A stretch of 64,000 nt of DNA, taken from Flavobacterium quisquiliarum. GTDB lineage: Bacteria; Bacteroidota; Bacteroidia; Flavobacteriales; Flavobacteriaceae. The translations under genes were made by a program, and so were the position numbers. The stretch lies in contig NZ_WWEM01000022.1 of assembly GCF_019308285.1 (NCBI RefSeq), positions 62,001 through 126,000 of the forward strand, given 5' to 3'. Positions 45,601 to 53,662 of the stretch are shown piece by piece (positions within the stretch are counted from its first letter, which is position 1; each line of letters begins with the position of its first letter). The notes beneath the pieces are model-generated. The model had not been told where the DNA came from. It saw only the letters and a list, made by a program, of their open reading frames with translations, and did not search any database.

Positions 45601-46707
45601 ATGAGTACAAACAACCTTTTTTCTCCGTTTAACTTAAAAACGTTAAACCTGAAAAACAGAATCGTAATGGCGCCAATGACGCGCTCTTTTTCTCCAAACG
45701 GAGTTCCAACTGACGAAGTAGCCACTTACTACCAAAAAAGAGCGGAAGGCGAAGTTGGTTTGATTTTATCTGAAGGAACTGTAATAGACAGACCTTCATC
45801 ATCAAATGATGCAAATGTTCCTCATTTTTATGGTGATTTAGCCTTAAATGGATGGAAAAAAGTAATTGATGAAGTTCATGCTGCAGGCGGAAAAATGGGT
45901 CCGCAGATCTGGCATATGGGAATTATGGACAACCATCATTCAGGATGGGTTCCTCCGGTTCCTTTCGAAGGTCCGTCTGGATTGAATCGTCCTGATTTTA
46001 GAAATGGTGTTGCCATGTCTGAAAAAGATATTGAAGATACTATCCTTGCTTTTGGTAAAGCTGCAGCTGATGCTAAAAGATTAGGTTTTGATACAATCGA
46101 AATTCACGGAGCACACGGATATTTAATCGACCAATTCTTCAGAGCTGAAACTAATTTACGTGAAGATATTTACGGCGGTAAAACGTTGCCAGAACGTAAT
46201 CGCTTTGCTATTGAAGTAATCAAAGAAATCAGAAAACAAGTTGGAAATGATTTTGCAGTTATTATGCGTTTTTCTCAATTCAAACCTTCTGATTACAATT
46301 ATAAACTGGCTAAAAATCCGCAGGAATTAGAAGCTTGGCTTACTCCTCTTGTAGATGCTGGAGTTGATATTATACACGCTTCTCAACGCAGATTCTGGGA
46401 ACCAGAATTTGAAGGATCTGATTTAAACTTTGCAGGCTGGGCTAAAAAAGTAACGGGAGCACCAACTATTACGGTAGGTTCTGTCGGACTTTCTGGTGAT
46501 TTCTTCGGTGCATTTGCAGGAGAAAGCTCTCAGCCGACTTCTTTGGAAGAATTAAACAGACGTTTCGACAGAGGCGATTTTGATTTGGTTGCCGTTGGAA
46601 GACCTCTTTTATCTGATCCAAACTGGGTAGCTAAAATCAAAGCAGGGAAAACTGATGAGCTAAAAGGTTTTAGCAAAGAAGCTTTAGGACAATTGGTTTT
46701 AGAATAA
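45601..46707 (+). CDS. Old Yellow Enzyme family NADH:flavin oxidoreductase (NemA-like)
   Basis: A 368-residue FMN TIM barrel. Family marks: LFSPFNLKTLNLKNRIVMAPMTRSFS, the substrate-binding region IEIHGAHGYLIDQFFRAETNLREDIYGG with its His, GKTLPERNRFAIEVIKEIR, and the phosphate-binding end VGRPLLSDPNWVAKIK. It reduces activated alkenes such as N-ethylmaleimide, and sometimes nitro compounds, using NAD(P)H. Co-transcription with an ArsR repressor carrying one Cys suggests electrophile-induced detoxification, similar in logic to NemR-NemA. Confidence 0.93.
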   Translation: MSTNNLFSPFNLKTLNLKNRIVMAPMTRSFSPNGVPTDEVATYYQKRAEGEVGLILSEGTVIDRPSSSNDANVPHFYGDLALNGWKKVIDEVHAAGGKMGPQIWHMGIMDNHHSGWVPPVPFEGPSGLNRPDFRNGVAMSEKDIEDTILAFGKAAADAKRLGFDTIEIHGAHGYLIDQFFRAETNLREDIYGGKTLPERNRFAIEVIKEIRKQVGNDFAVIMRFSQFKPSDYNYKLAKNPQELEAWLTPLVDAGVDIIHASQRRFWEPEFEGSDLNFAGWAKKVTGAPTITVGSVGLSGDFFGAFAGESSQPTSLEELNRRFDRGDFDLVAVGRPLLSDPNWVAKIKAGKTDELKGFSKEALGQLVLE

Positions 46708-46751
46708 GTTTCAAGGTGCTAAGTCGCTAAGATTCTAAGGGGCTAAGTTTT

Positions 46752-46783
46752 TTTGAATACCATAATTAAAAAATTTATCTTTG
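46752..46783 (+). promoter_or_regulatory. Promoter of the tyrS leader
   Basis: TTTG (46752-46755), 20 bases, then TATCTTTG (46776-46783), a full TAnnTTTG match. Predicted start of transcription is at about 46788-46790, at or next to the ATG of the leader peptide. Confidence 0.6.
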
Positions 46784-46788
46784 CAGTC

Positions 46789-46902
46789 ATGAAATTCTTG
46801 AACAGCATATTACGTCTTCCATTTTTCAGCACTTATTATTATGCAATAATATCTGCTCGGAAAGGCTATGCATATAATTCAACGTATTCACCTGTAAATT
46901 AA
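46789..46902 (+). CDS. Tyr-rich leader peptide of tyrS (candidate attenuator)
   Basis: An open frame of 37 codons and TAA, starting MKFLNSILRLPFFSTYYY, continuing AIISARKGYAYNSTYSPVN. Six codons are Tyr, at residues 16, 17, 18, 27, 29 and 33. It lies between a consensus promoter and an intrinsic terminator ahead of tyrS. Ribosome stalling at the Tyr triplet (46834-46842) would leave 46854-46867 free to pair with the 5' arm of the terminator (46927-46936): TGCTCGG with CCGGGCA (one G-T pair) plus GCT with AGC across a 4-base bulge. With enough Tyr-tRNA the ribosome covers this stretch and the terminator forms. Coding status is inferred; no Shine-Dalgarno is visible. Confidence 0.75.
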   Translation: MKFLNSILRLPFFSTYYYAIISARKGYAYNSTYSPVN

Positions 46903-46924
46903 ATAGATAAATTATATAAACCTT

Positions 46925-46954
46925 AAAGCCCGGGCATTTTGTCCGGGCTTTTTT
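46925..46954 (+). terminator. Attenuator terminator in front of tyrS
   Basis: AAAGCCCGG (46925-46933) pairs with CCGGGCTTT (46943-46951) around a 9-base loop, then T to 46954. Only 12 bases separate it from the tyrS ATG, too few for another promoter, so tyrS expression must depend on read-through. Confidence 0.88.
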
Positions 46955-46966
46955 ATTTTCAAAAAA

Positions 46967-48169
46967 ATGGAAACAATTCAAAAACTTAAAGAAAACACTG
47001 CCATCTTTCTTCCCGAAAATGGTTTGGAAGAAAAACTAAATCAGGCTGCAAAAGAAAACAGAAAACTAATTATCAAACTGGGTTTTGATCCCACAGCGCC
47101 TGATTTGCATTTAGGACATGCTGTTGTCTTGAAAAAGCTAAAACAATTTCAGGATTTGGGGCATCAAATTGTGATCTTAGTGGGAAGTTTTACAGCCAGA
47201 ATTGGCGATCCGACAGGAAAAAATAAAAGTAGAAAGCCATTAACTGCTAAAGAAGTACAGCATAATGCCGAAACTTACATTGCACAATTATCCAAAATTA
47301 TTGATGTTGAAAAAGCGCAGATTGTTTTTAATTCTGATTGGCTGGATCAACTTTCTTTTTCGGAAGTGATTCAGATTATGTCAAACGTTACTGTTGCACA
47401 GCTTATGCAACGAAATGATTTCAACAAACGTTTTATGGAGAATTCCCCAATTGCAATGCACGAATTGGTGTACCCAATATTACAAGGTTTTGATTCGGTT
47501 AAAATCAATGCCGATATTGAAATGGGTGGTACAGATCAGCTTTTTAATTGCACTATGGGAAGACAATTGCAGGAAACGTTTAAAATGTCAGGACAGATTG
47601 TAATGTGTATGCCTTTGCTAAGAGGATTGGATGGAAAAGAAAAAATGAGCAAATCTTTGAACAATATTATTGGCTTAACAGATGAACCAAATGAAATGTT
47701 TGGCAAAACGATGTCAATTCCAGATGATCTTATTTTAGAGTTTTTAGAATTGACAACGGATTTTTCATTCAAAGAAAAACAAGAAATAAAGAAAAGACTG
47801 GAACTCGAAAATCCAATGAACATCAAAAAGTTAATTGCTAAAAATATTATTACACAATACCACAATAAAAACAGCGCTGAGGAAGCCGAAAGATTCTTTG
47901 TGAATCAATTTCAAAATAAAAATCAAGAAGCAAAATCATTTGTTTCGGTTATGATTTCTTCTTTAGGAAACGAATCCAATCAAATCACCTTGATTGATCT
48001 TTGTTCCTTAATTAAAAATGACATCACAAAATCAGCAAACAGAAGATTGATTGAAAGTGGCGCTGTTCAGATTAATCAGGAGAAGATTCTAAATCCATAC
48101 GAGTTGGTTCCGCTAATCAAAGAGACCAAAATTAAAATCGGGAAAAGAAATTTTTATGAGTTGCTCTAG
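46967..48169 (+). CDS. tyrS: Tyrosyl-tRNA synthetase
   Basis: A 400-residue class I synthetase that charges tRNA-Tyr. The HIGH-type motif is HLGH (residues 48-51) in FDPTAPDLHLGHAVVL, tyrosine-site motifs include HELVYPILQGFD and IEMGGTDQLFN, and KMSKS starts at Lys226. The C-terminal part (about 335-400, SANRRLIESGAVQINQEKI) is the S4-like RNA-binding domain. It is of the TyrZ-like form with HLGH by general appearance. Its mRNA is preceded by a Tyr-rich leader frame and terminator, so it is likely controlled by Tyr-tRNA level. Confidence 0.95.
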   Translation: METIQKLKENTAIFLPENGLEEKLNQAAKENRKLIIKLGFDPTAPDLHLGHAVVLKKLKQFQDLGHQIVILVGSFTARIGDPTGKNKSRKPLTAKEVQHNAETYIAQLSKIIDVEKAQIVFNSDWLDQLSFSEVIQIMSNVTVAQLMQRNDFNKRFMENSPIAMHELVYPILQGFDSVKINADIEMGGTDQLFNCTMGRQLQETFKMSGQIVMCMPLLRGLDGKEKMSKSLNNIIGLTDEPNEMFGKTMSIPDDLILEFLELTTDFSFKEKQEIKKRLELENPMNIKKLIAKNIITQYHNKNSAEEAERFFVNQFQNKNQEAKSFVSVMISSLGNESNQITLIDLCSLIKNDITKSANRRLIESGAVQINQEKILNPYELVPLIKETKIKIGKRNFYELL

Positions 48170-48265
48170 GTTAAGATGCAAAGTGACAAAGTAACAGAGA
48201 AACAAAGGTTTTACTTTGGTTACGAAAAAGCAAAGGGATAAAACTTACTCGTTTATCCTTTTTGT

Positions 48266-48772
48266 TTATAAATCATCATCGTCATCATCTGAATTAAAAA
48301 AATCGTTTGGATTAAATGGAATATCCTCATCTGGATCTTTATCATGCGCATTTACACCAGGCGGATTAAATAATCCCCAACTGTCTTTTATATAATTCCA
48401 AACATCAAAACCTGCCACCCAATCAATAAACAAGAAGCGGAATTCTTCTATTGTATCGCGCAAGAGATAAATATAATCAGTATCTGTAATTCCATCCTCA
48501 TAACGAAGACTTCCTGCCTGTACATATAATTCTCTCGCAGCTTTTCTAATAATTGCAGCATTTTCCATTCTAAGATCATACAAATCACCAGCTTCTGCTC
48601 CAGCAATTTTAGCGGGAATAATCATAGCATTTTCTAACATAAATCGAACCGTAGTTTCTTGGAGGAATTCATTCTCAGCTGGAATAATGTGAACCAAACC
48701 TTCTGTTAGTTTCAAAATCTGCTCTGCCTTTTGAAAAATTGGCATTTTGTGTGTTTCATCTAATCTTGCCAT
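48266..48772 (-). CDS. Conserved helical hypothetical protein with an Asp-rich tail
   Basis: 168 residues, no signal peptide. Mostly helical (PIFQKAEQILKLTEGLVHII, ETTVRFMLENAMIIPAKIAGAEAG, DLRMENAAIIRKAARELYVQAGSLR, YIYLLRDTIEEFRFLFIDWV), which looks like a four-helix bundle, then a disordered acidic tail ending in six Asp within NSDDDDDDL. The layout recalls the four-helix-bundle proteins linked to 23S rRNA intervening sequences, but I cannot confirm that. The gene is convergent with tyrS. Confidence 0.65.
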   Translation of the reverse strand: MARLDETHKMPIFQKAEQILKLTEGLVHIIPAENEFLQETTVRFMLENAMIIPAKIAGAEAGDLYDLRMENAAIIRKAARELYVQAGSLRYEDGITDTDYIYLLRDTIEEFRFLFIDWVAGFDVWNYIKDSWGLFNPPGVNAHDKDPDEDIPFNPNDFFNSDDDDDDL

Positions 48773-48869
48773 TTCTTATTTACATTTTGTGGTTTCAATT
48801 TAGACACACTACGGTGCATCTCTACATTCAATAATATGATTATCAACTAAACAGACTAATAATTTACAT

Positions 48870-48992
48870 GACACAGATAAAACGGATTTACTTCGTAAAA
48901 ACACAGATTAAAACGGATTTTTTTAATTAATCTGTATAAAATCCGTTTTAATCCGTGTCTTCGCGATAGCGAATCAGTATCATCCGTGTGCT
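48870..48992. repeat. ACGGATT-family inverted repeat
   Basis: ACACAGATTAAAACGGATTTT-like arm (48901-48921) faces its complement (48938-48958) with one mismatch; weaker outer arms (ACACAGATAAAACGG and ATCATCCGTGT) extend it, and a small TCGCGATAGCGA palindrome (48960-48972) lies inside. It is part of the 480-base spacer 48773-49252, which shows no gene. Confidence 0.75.
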
Positions 48993-49100
48993 ACTTTTAA
49001 AATTAGTACAAATAACGGATAGTTATATCCAACAATGTCGTTAAAATGCTCAACATTTTTCATTTAAACTTAATCATTTTCATTTTATTATCTAAAAACA

Positions 49101-49129
49101 AAGGGATGAAATATAAAATTTCACCCCTT
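49101..49129. terminator. Hairpin, possible terminator
   Basis: AAGGGATGAAAT and ATTTCACCCCTT pair with one mismatch around a 4-5 base loop. The T-tract is poor on either strand, so its role is uncertain. Confidence 0.4.
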
Positions 49130-49177
49130 CCTGAATATCTATAACTAACAAAATTAAGAAATTCAATATTTTTATTG

Positions 49178-49255
49178 AGGTACAAAGTTGCAGAGAGACA
49201 AAGAGACAAAGCATAAAAACTCTGTACCTTTGTCACTTTGTTACTTTGTACCTTA
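49178..49255. repeat. ACAAAGT-family inverted repeat overlapping a stop codon
   Basis: AGGTACAAAGTTGCAGAGAG on the left faces CACTTTGTTACTTTGTACCT on the right. The right end TACCTTA supplies the TAA stop of the acyltransferase gene (49253-49255). Confidence 0.75.
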
Positions 49256-50386
49256 ATTAGATCTTTTCTGAAACTTATTTACAAGCCATTTTCTAACTGG
49301 TTCATCATATAATTTTAAACATACAAAAGCCAGTACGATACTTACGATTAAGACTCCGATTCCTTCTAAATATCCATCTGCCATTGAGACTTTATTGTCC
49401 ACAACCCAAGCGGTAAACCAATAAATTAATGGATAATGAGTGATATAAATTGGATACGAAATATCTCCCAAAGCTTTACAGATTTTTAGAGAAACTTCAT
49501 TCTTAATTTCTCCTCCTGCACCAATAGCAACAATAAGTGGAAACATAAAAATAATACAGAATGATTCGTACAAACCGTTCATCCAAAGGCTGTTTTCATC
49601 TCCAAATCTCGGAAGCGCTAAAACAATAGTAATTAAAATACTGCAAATCCAAAAAGCATTTTTTAAGTGAATCAGCTTTCCTAAACGGCATAATAAAACA
49701 CCAGCAAAAAAAGGATATAACAAACGCGTAAAACCAACATTGAGCTGTTCTAAATTCAGCGACCAACCACCGATTACATCTCCTTTTGTTCCAAAAACAG
49801 TATAGTTGATTAACAATCCAGCAAATATCAGTACGAAAACTGACATGACTTTATTCGAAAATTTACGAAAGATTAAGGCGTACAAGATATTAGCAATATA
49901 TTCGAAGAAAAGTGACCATGCCGGCCCATTTAAAGGATGCATTTCTCCCCAGCCTCTAATTTCTAATGAAGGCGGAATTGGCAATAAAGTAAAACCGATT
50001 ACCATAGTCAAAATAACTTTCCACACTTCCATTCCTCCAATCATTGGAAACAAAATATCAGATGCTTGAAAATAGTAAAATATAGCCCCTATAATCATTC
50101 CCATAATGACCATTGGCTGTAAACGGATCAAACGACGTTTGTAAAATTCCCATTGCCCCATTTTCCCCCAGCGATCGTCATACGCATAAGCGACAACAAA
50201 TCCTGACAATAGAAAAAAGAAATCAACGGCTAAATAGCCATGATTGATAATTTGTTTGAAACGGTTTCCTCCAGCAAAAGCTTCAAAAATATGAAAAGCA
50301 ACTACTAAAATAGCTGCAACACCACGCAGACCATCTAAAATTTCATAGTGTTTTTTTGGTGTAATATCAGATGAAATTGAACTCAT
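49253..50386 (-). CDS. Acyltransferase family 3 membrane protein (OafA/YrhL type)
   Basis: A 377-residue inner-membrane protein with about ten hydrophobic helices. Family marks: LDGLRGVAAILVVAFHIFEAF with the essential Arg and His, GYLAVDFFFLLSGFVVAYAY, and FYKRRLIRLQP. These enzymes move acetyl or other acyl groups onto surface polysaccharides or other acceptors. The neighbours are DUF1349 and GH3 proteins on the same strand, which suggests a carbohydrate setting, but no co-transcription is certain. Confidence 0.9.
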   Translation of the reverse strand: MSSISSDITPKKHYEILDGLRGVAAILVVAFHIFEAFAGGNRFKQIINHGYLAVDFFFLLSGFVVAYAYDDRWGKMGQWEFYKRRLIRLQPMVIMGMIIGAIFYYFQASDILFPMIGGMEVWKVILTMVIGFTLLPIPPSLEIRGWGEMHPLNGPAWSLFFEYIANILYALIFRKFSNKVMSVFVLIFAGLLINYTVFGTKGDVIGGWSLNLEQLNVGFTRLLYPFFAGVLLCRLGKLIHLKNAFWICSILITIVLALPRFGDENSLWMNGLYESFCIIFMFPLIVAIGAGGEIKNEVSLKICKALGDISYPIYITHYPLIYWFTAWVVDNKVSMADGYLEGIGVLIVSIVLAFVCLKLYDEPVRKWLVNKFQKRSN

Positions 50387-50450
50387 TTATATTTAGTCTT
50401 GGTTAAGTTTTTTAGTTAGTAATGATTTTGGAATTTGAAAATTAACTTCC

Positions 50451-51098
50451 CTATTGATGATTTTTTAGCCATTCTGATCTTCTTTGATCCGGCAGATGTT
50501 TTACGGAGAAATTTTCAAATTTGGCTTCAAATCCTTTTCCATCAGGAGAAGCAGCCATCAAACCAACCATAACTGGGGTATTATCTTGTAAAGGTGCATT
50601 TCTGGTCATGATATAGTTTTTATCATCAAAAGAATAAAATACCTCAACGGCATCTAATCTTCTAACGGCTTTAATCCAGATAAAAGGCGGTGCTTTTTCC
50701 AGAGTCGTTACGCTCCAGTCACTTTTATCATGTGTTACGACAGTGCTTACATTGAATTTTCCATCAACAAACTCGACACCTGTTTTGATATAGTTTTTTT
50801 CGTCAACACGAATCATTAATCCCATTTGATCAAAGCGAGCAATATAATTTCCTGTCAATTTTACTTTAGCTTCAAATTCACCTCCATACGTTGCATAATA
50901 AAAAGGCGCATCATCTACTGTAAATCCATAATGCGAAATTCGCCAGTAGTCGCTATTTGCAGTAACATTCATGATTAAAGCATTGTTTTTAATTTCCCAT
51001 TTTTCAGGTTCATTAAACCATTGCATTTTATTGAGAGTTTGTGCTGAAATATTTTGGCACAAAAACAAACCAATTGTAAAAAATAATATTCGTTTCAT
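50451..51098 (-). CDS. Secreted DUF1349 protein
   Basis: 215 residues with a signal peptide (RILFFTIGLFLCQNISAQ). The concanavalin-like DUF1349 fold is indicated by LNKMQWFNEPEKWEIKNNALIMNV, ARFDQMGLMIRVDEKNYIKTGVEFVDG and NTPVMVGLMAASPDGKGFEAKFENF. Such domains often bind carbohydrate. It is probably periplasmic or secreted. It is 140 bases downstream of the GH3 gene on the same strand. Confidence 0.85.
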   Translation of the reverse strand: MKRILFFTIGLFLCQNISAQTLNKMQWFNEPEKWEIKNNALIMNVTANSDYWRISHYGFTVDDAPFYYATYGGEFEAKVKLTGNYIARFDQMGLMIRVDEKNYIKTGVEFVDGKFNVSTVVTHDKSDWSVTTLEKAPPFIWIKAVRRLDAVEVFYSFDDKNYIMTRNAPLQDNTPVMVGLMAASPDGKGFEAKFENFSVKHLPDQRRSEWLKNHQ

Positions 51099-51238
51099 TT
51101 TATTTGATTCTTAATTTATCAAAAGTAAAACTTCTAACATTTTACTCCTAACCTTTAACTTTTTTAAGACAAAAGCAAAGCTGCAAATTTTTACACTTGC
51201 AGCTTTACAAACCAACCAATTTTTAGAAATAAAAACTC

Positions 51239-53455
51239 TTATTTAAGTGAGAATCCCACTTTAGATTTTATATCTGTTGATGAAGCACCAATAACTGCTT
51301 CGAAATCACCAGGTTCTGCAACCCAGTCATGTTTTTTATCGTCAAAGAAACATAAAGCTGTTTTATCAATCGTAAAAGTTACTGTTTTTTCTTCTCCAGC
51401 TTTAAGCGATACTTTTTCAAAACCTTTTAATTCTTTTACTGGACGTGGTAAAGAAGATTTAGCATCAGTAATATACAATTGAACTACTTCTGCTCCTTCT
51501 CTGCTTCCAGTGTTTTTAACGTTTACAGAGAATGTGATTTGATCTCCTACATTGATTTGTTTTTTATCAGCAGTTACTTTTCCGTAAGCAAAAGTCGTAT
51601 AACTCAAACCATGTCCGAAAGAGAATAAAGGTTTAATATTATTTTTGTCAACCCAACGGTAACCTACAAAAATTCCTTCATTGTATTTTACTTCATCTCC
51701 ACCTGGAAATTCTCCTAAAGCATGTGCACCGTTATCAGCCAATTTTACTGGGAAAGTGAAAGATAATTTTCCAGACGGATTCACATCTCCAACCAAAACA
51801 TTTGCCAAAGCATTTCCAGCCTCAGTTCCTAAAAACCATCCTTGAACAACTCCTGGAACCTCTTTGATCCAAGGCATTGCTACAGCGTTTCCTGAAATAT
51901 TTACGAAAACAATGTTTTTGTTTACTTTCGCTAATTCGCTGATTAATTTATCCTGACCATAAGGCAATTCTAATTGTTTACGGTCGTGTCCTTCATCATC
52001 TTGATTTGGGCTTTTGTTCAAACCTCCAATAAAAAGAACAATATCAGCATCTTTAGCTACTTTTAAGGCCTCTGCAGTTAATTCTGCCTGAGGACGTTTT
52101 TCTTCTAAACTAACTTTAGCTACAACACCATTGTAATTGCTTGTTGGATCTCCAACATAACCTCTAGCATACACAATTTCAGCCTGATTTCCGATTCTCT
52201 TTTTTAATCCTTCAAGCGGTGTGATTTCATATCTTGCTTTAAGTGAAGAACTTCCTCCACCAACAGTCATCATTTTGATTGCATTTTCTCCAATTACCGC
52301 AATCTTCTTCGTTTTAGAAAGATTGATTGGCAATACATTGTTTTTGTTTTGAAGCAATACGATTCCTTCTTCGGCAATTTTACGACCAGCCAAAGCATGT
52401 TCTTCTGTTCCAAAAGATCCAAACGGACGATTTCTATCCATAGTGGTCAAGAAAGATAAACGTAAAATACGACGCACTTTCTCATCTAATTCTTTTGTTC
52501 CAACTTCTCCTTTTCTGATCATTTCAGAATATGGTTTTGCTAAATAGTAATTGTCATAAGCGTTGCTTGTTCCCCAAGAAAGTCCGTTTGTCCAAGAACC
52601 AAATTCCATATCCAATCCATTGTGAATAGCTTGTTTAGTATCATTAACACCACCCCAATCTGAAACTACAACTCCTTTGAAGCCCCATTCTCCACGAAGA
52701 ATATCGTTTAACAAATATTCATTATGACAGCATTGCTGTCCTTTATATTTATTGTAAGATCCCATAATTGACCAAACATCTCCCTCTTGAACAGCCGCTT
52801 TAAAAGCAGGAAGATAAATCTCGTATAATGCACGATCGTCGACAATTACGTTAACCGAATTACGATTGGTTTCTTGATTGTTTAAAGCGAAGTGTTTTAC
52901 GCAGGCGGCAACTCCATTTGACTGAACTCCTTTAATGTAAGGAACAACCATTTTAGAAGCTAAAAATGGGTCTTCTCCCATATATTCGAAGTTACGTCCG
53001 TTTAATGGACTTCTGTAAATATTAACTCCAGGCCCTAATAATACATTTTTGTTACGAAAACGTGCTTCTTCTCCAATTGATTTACCATACAAAGAAGCCA
53101 ATTCTTTATTCCATGTTGACGAAAGTGCTGTAAGCGCTGGAAAAGCGATACACGAATCATTTGTCCATCCAGCTTGATCCCATTCATCCCATTTTACCTC
53201 TGTACGAATTCCGTGAGGCCCATCGGTCATCCAGTTTTCTGGAATTCCAAGACGTTTTACACCTGGAGAACTAAATTTTGACTGCGCGTGAATCATAGCA
53301 ATCTTTTCATCGGTTGTCATTCGTTTCAGCGCATCTTCTACCCTTTCATCAATTGGCTTTTTATCGTCCAGATAAACTGGAACTTTGTTTTGGGCATTCA
53401 TTCCCAAAGAACTTAGTAAAAGTAAAACAACAACTGTTTTAACGTTTTTAAACAT
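51239..53455 (-). CDS. Glycoside hydrolase family 3 (beta-glucosidase-like)
   Basis: 738 residues with a signal peptide (VVVLLLLSSLGMNAQ). The (beta/alpha)8 domain ends with the nucleophile Asp266 in GVVVSDWGGVND; the alpha/beta sandwich follows (EEGIVLLQNKNNVLPIN, GGSSSLKARYEITPLEGLK, IVFVNISGNAVAMPW), and the C-terminus is an fn3-like domain (VNVKNTGSREGAEVVQLYITD). It cleaves terminal beta-linked glucose or xylose units in the periplasm. The upstream spacer has a palindrome that may be an operator, and a divergent-class regulator gene (DUF6377) lies just upstream on the same strand. Confidence 0.93.
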   Translation of the reverse strand: MFKNVKTVVVLLLLSSLGMNAQNKVPVYLDDKKPIDERVEDALKRMTTDEKIAMIHAQSKFSSPGVKRLGIPENWMTDGPHGIRTEVKWDEWDQAGWTNDSCIAFPALTALSSTWNKELASLYGKSIGEEARFRNKNVLLGPGVNIYRSPLNGRNFEYMGEDPFLASKMVVPYIKGVQSNGVAACVKHFALNNQETNRNSVNVIVDDRALYEIYLPAFKAAVQEGDVWSIMGSYNKYKGQQCCHNEYLLNDILRGEWGFKGVVVSDWGGVNDTKQAIHNGLDMEFGSWTNGLSWGTSNAYDNYYLAKPYSEMIRKGEVGTKELDEKVRRILRLSFLTTMDRNRPFGSFGTEEHALAGRKIAEEGIVLLQNKNNVLPINLSKTKKIAVIGENAIKMMTVGGGSSSLKARYEITPLEGLKKRIGNQAEIVYARGYVGDPTSNYNGVVAKVSLEEKRPQAELTAEALKVAKDADIVLFIGGLNKSPNQDDEGHDRKQLELPYGQDKLISELAKVNKNIVFVNISGNAVAMPWIKEVPGVVQGWFLGTEAGNALANVLVGDVNPSGKLSFTFPVKLADNGAHALGEFPGGDEVKYNEGIFVGYRWVDKNNIKPLFSFGHGLSYTTFAYGKVTADKKQINVGDQITFSVNVKNTGSREGAEVVQLYITDAKSSLPRPVKELKGFEKVSLKAGEEKTVTFTIDKTALCFFDDKKHDWVAEPGDFEAVIGASSTDIKSKVGFSLK

Positions 53456-53542
53456 AGTAATATTTATTAAAGCATTAGGTTATATAGTATAATAGTGGTT
53501 TCTTTTCAAAAGAACTTTTATCATATTGTAAAACTAAAACGT

Positions 53543-53556
53543 TATCGTACACGATA
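53543..53556. promoter_or_regulatory. Palindrome upstream of the GH3 gene, candidate operator
   Basis: TATCGT and ACGATA flank AC (53543-53556), about 90 bases upstream of the GH3 start. The spacing and symmetry resemble LacI/GalR-type operators, but no such regulator is in the window. It could also serve another factor. Confidence 0.4.
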
Positions 53557-53662
53557 CATTTTTAGATAGAAAAAAGTAGTAAGTAAAAAAATTAAAGTAT
53601 TGATTTTCAATATTTTAAACAAAATAAACAATAAAAAAAAGTAGTAGATTTAAAATAAATCT

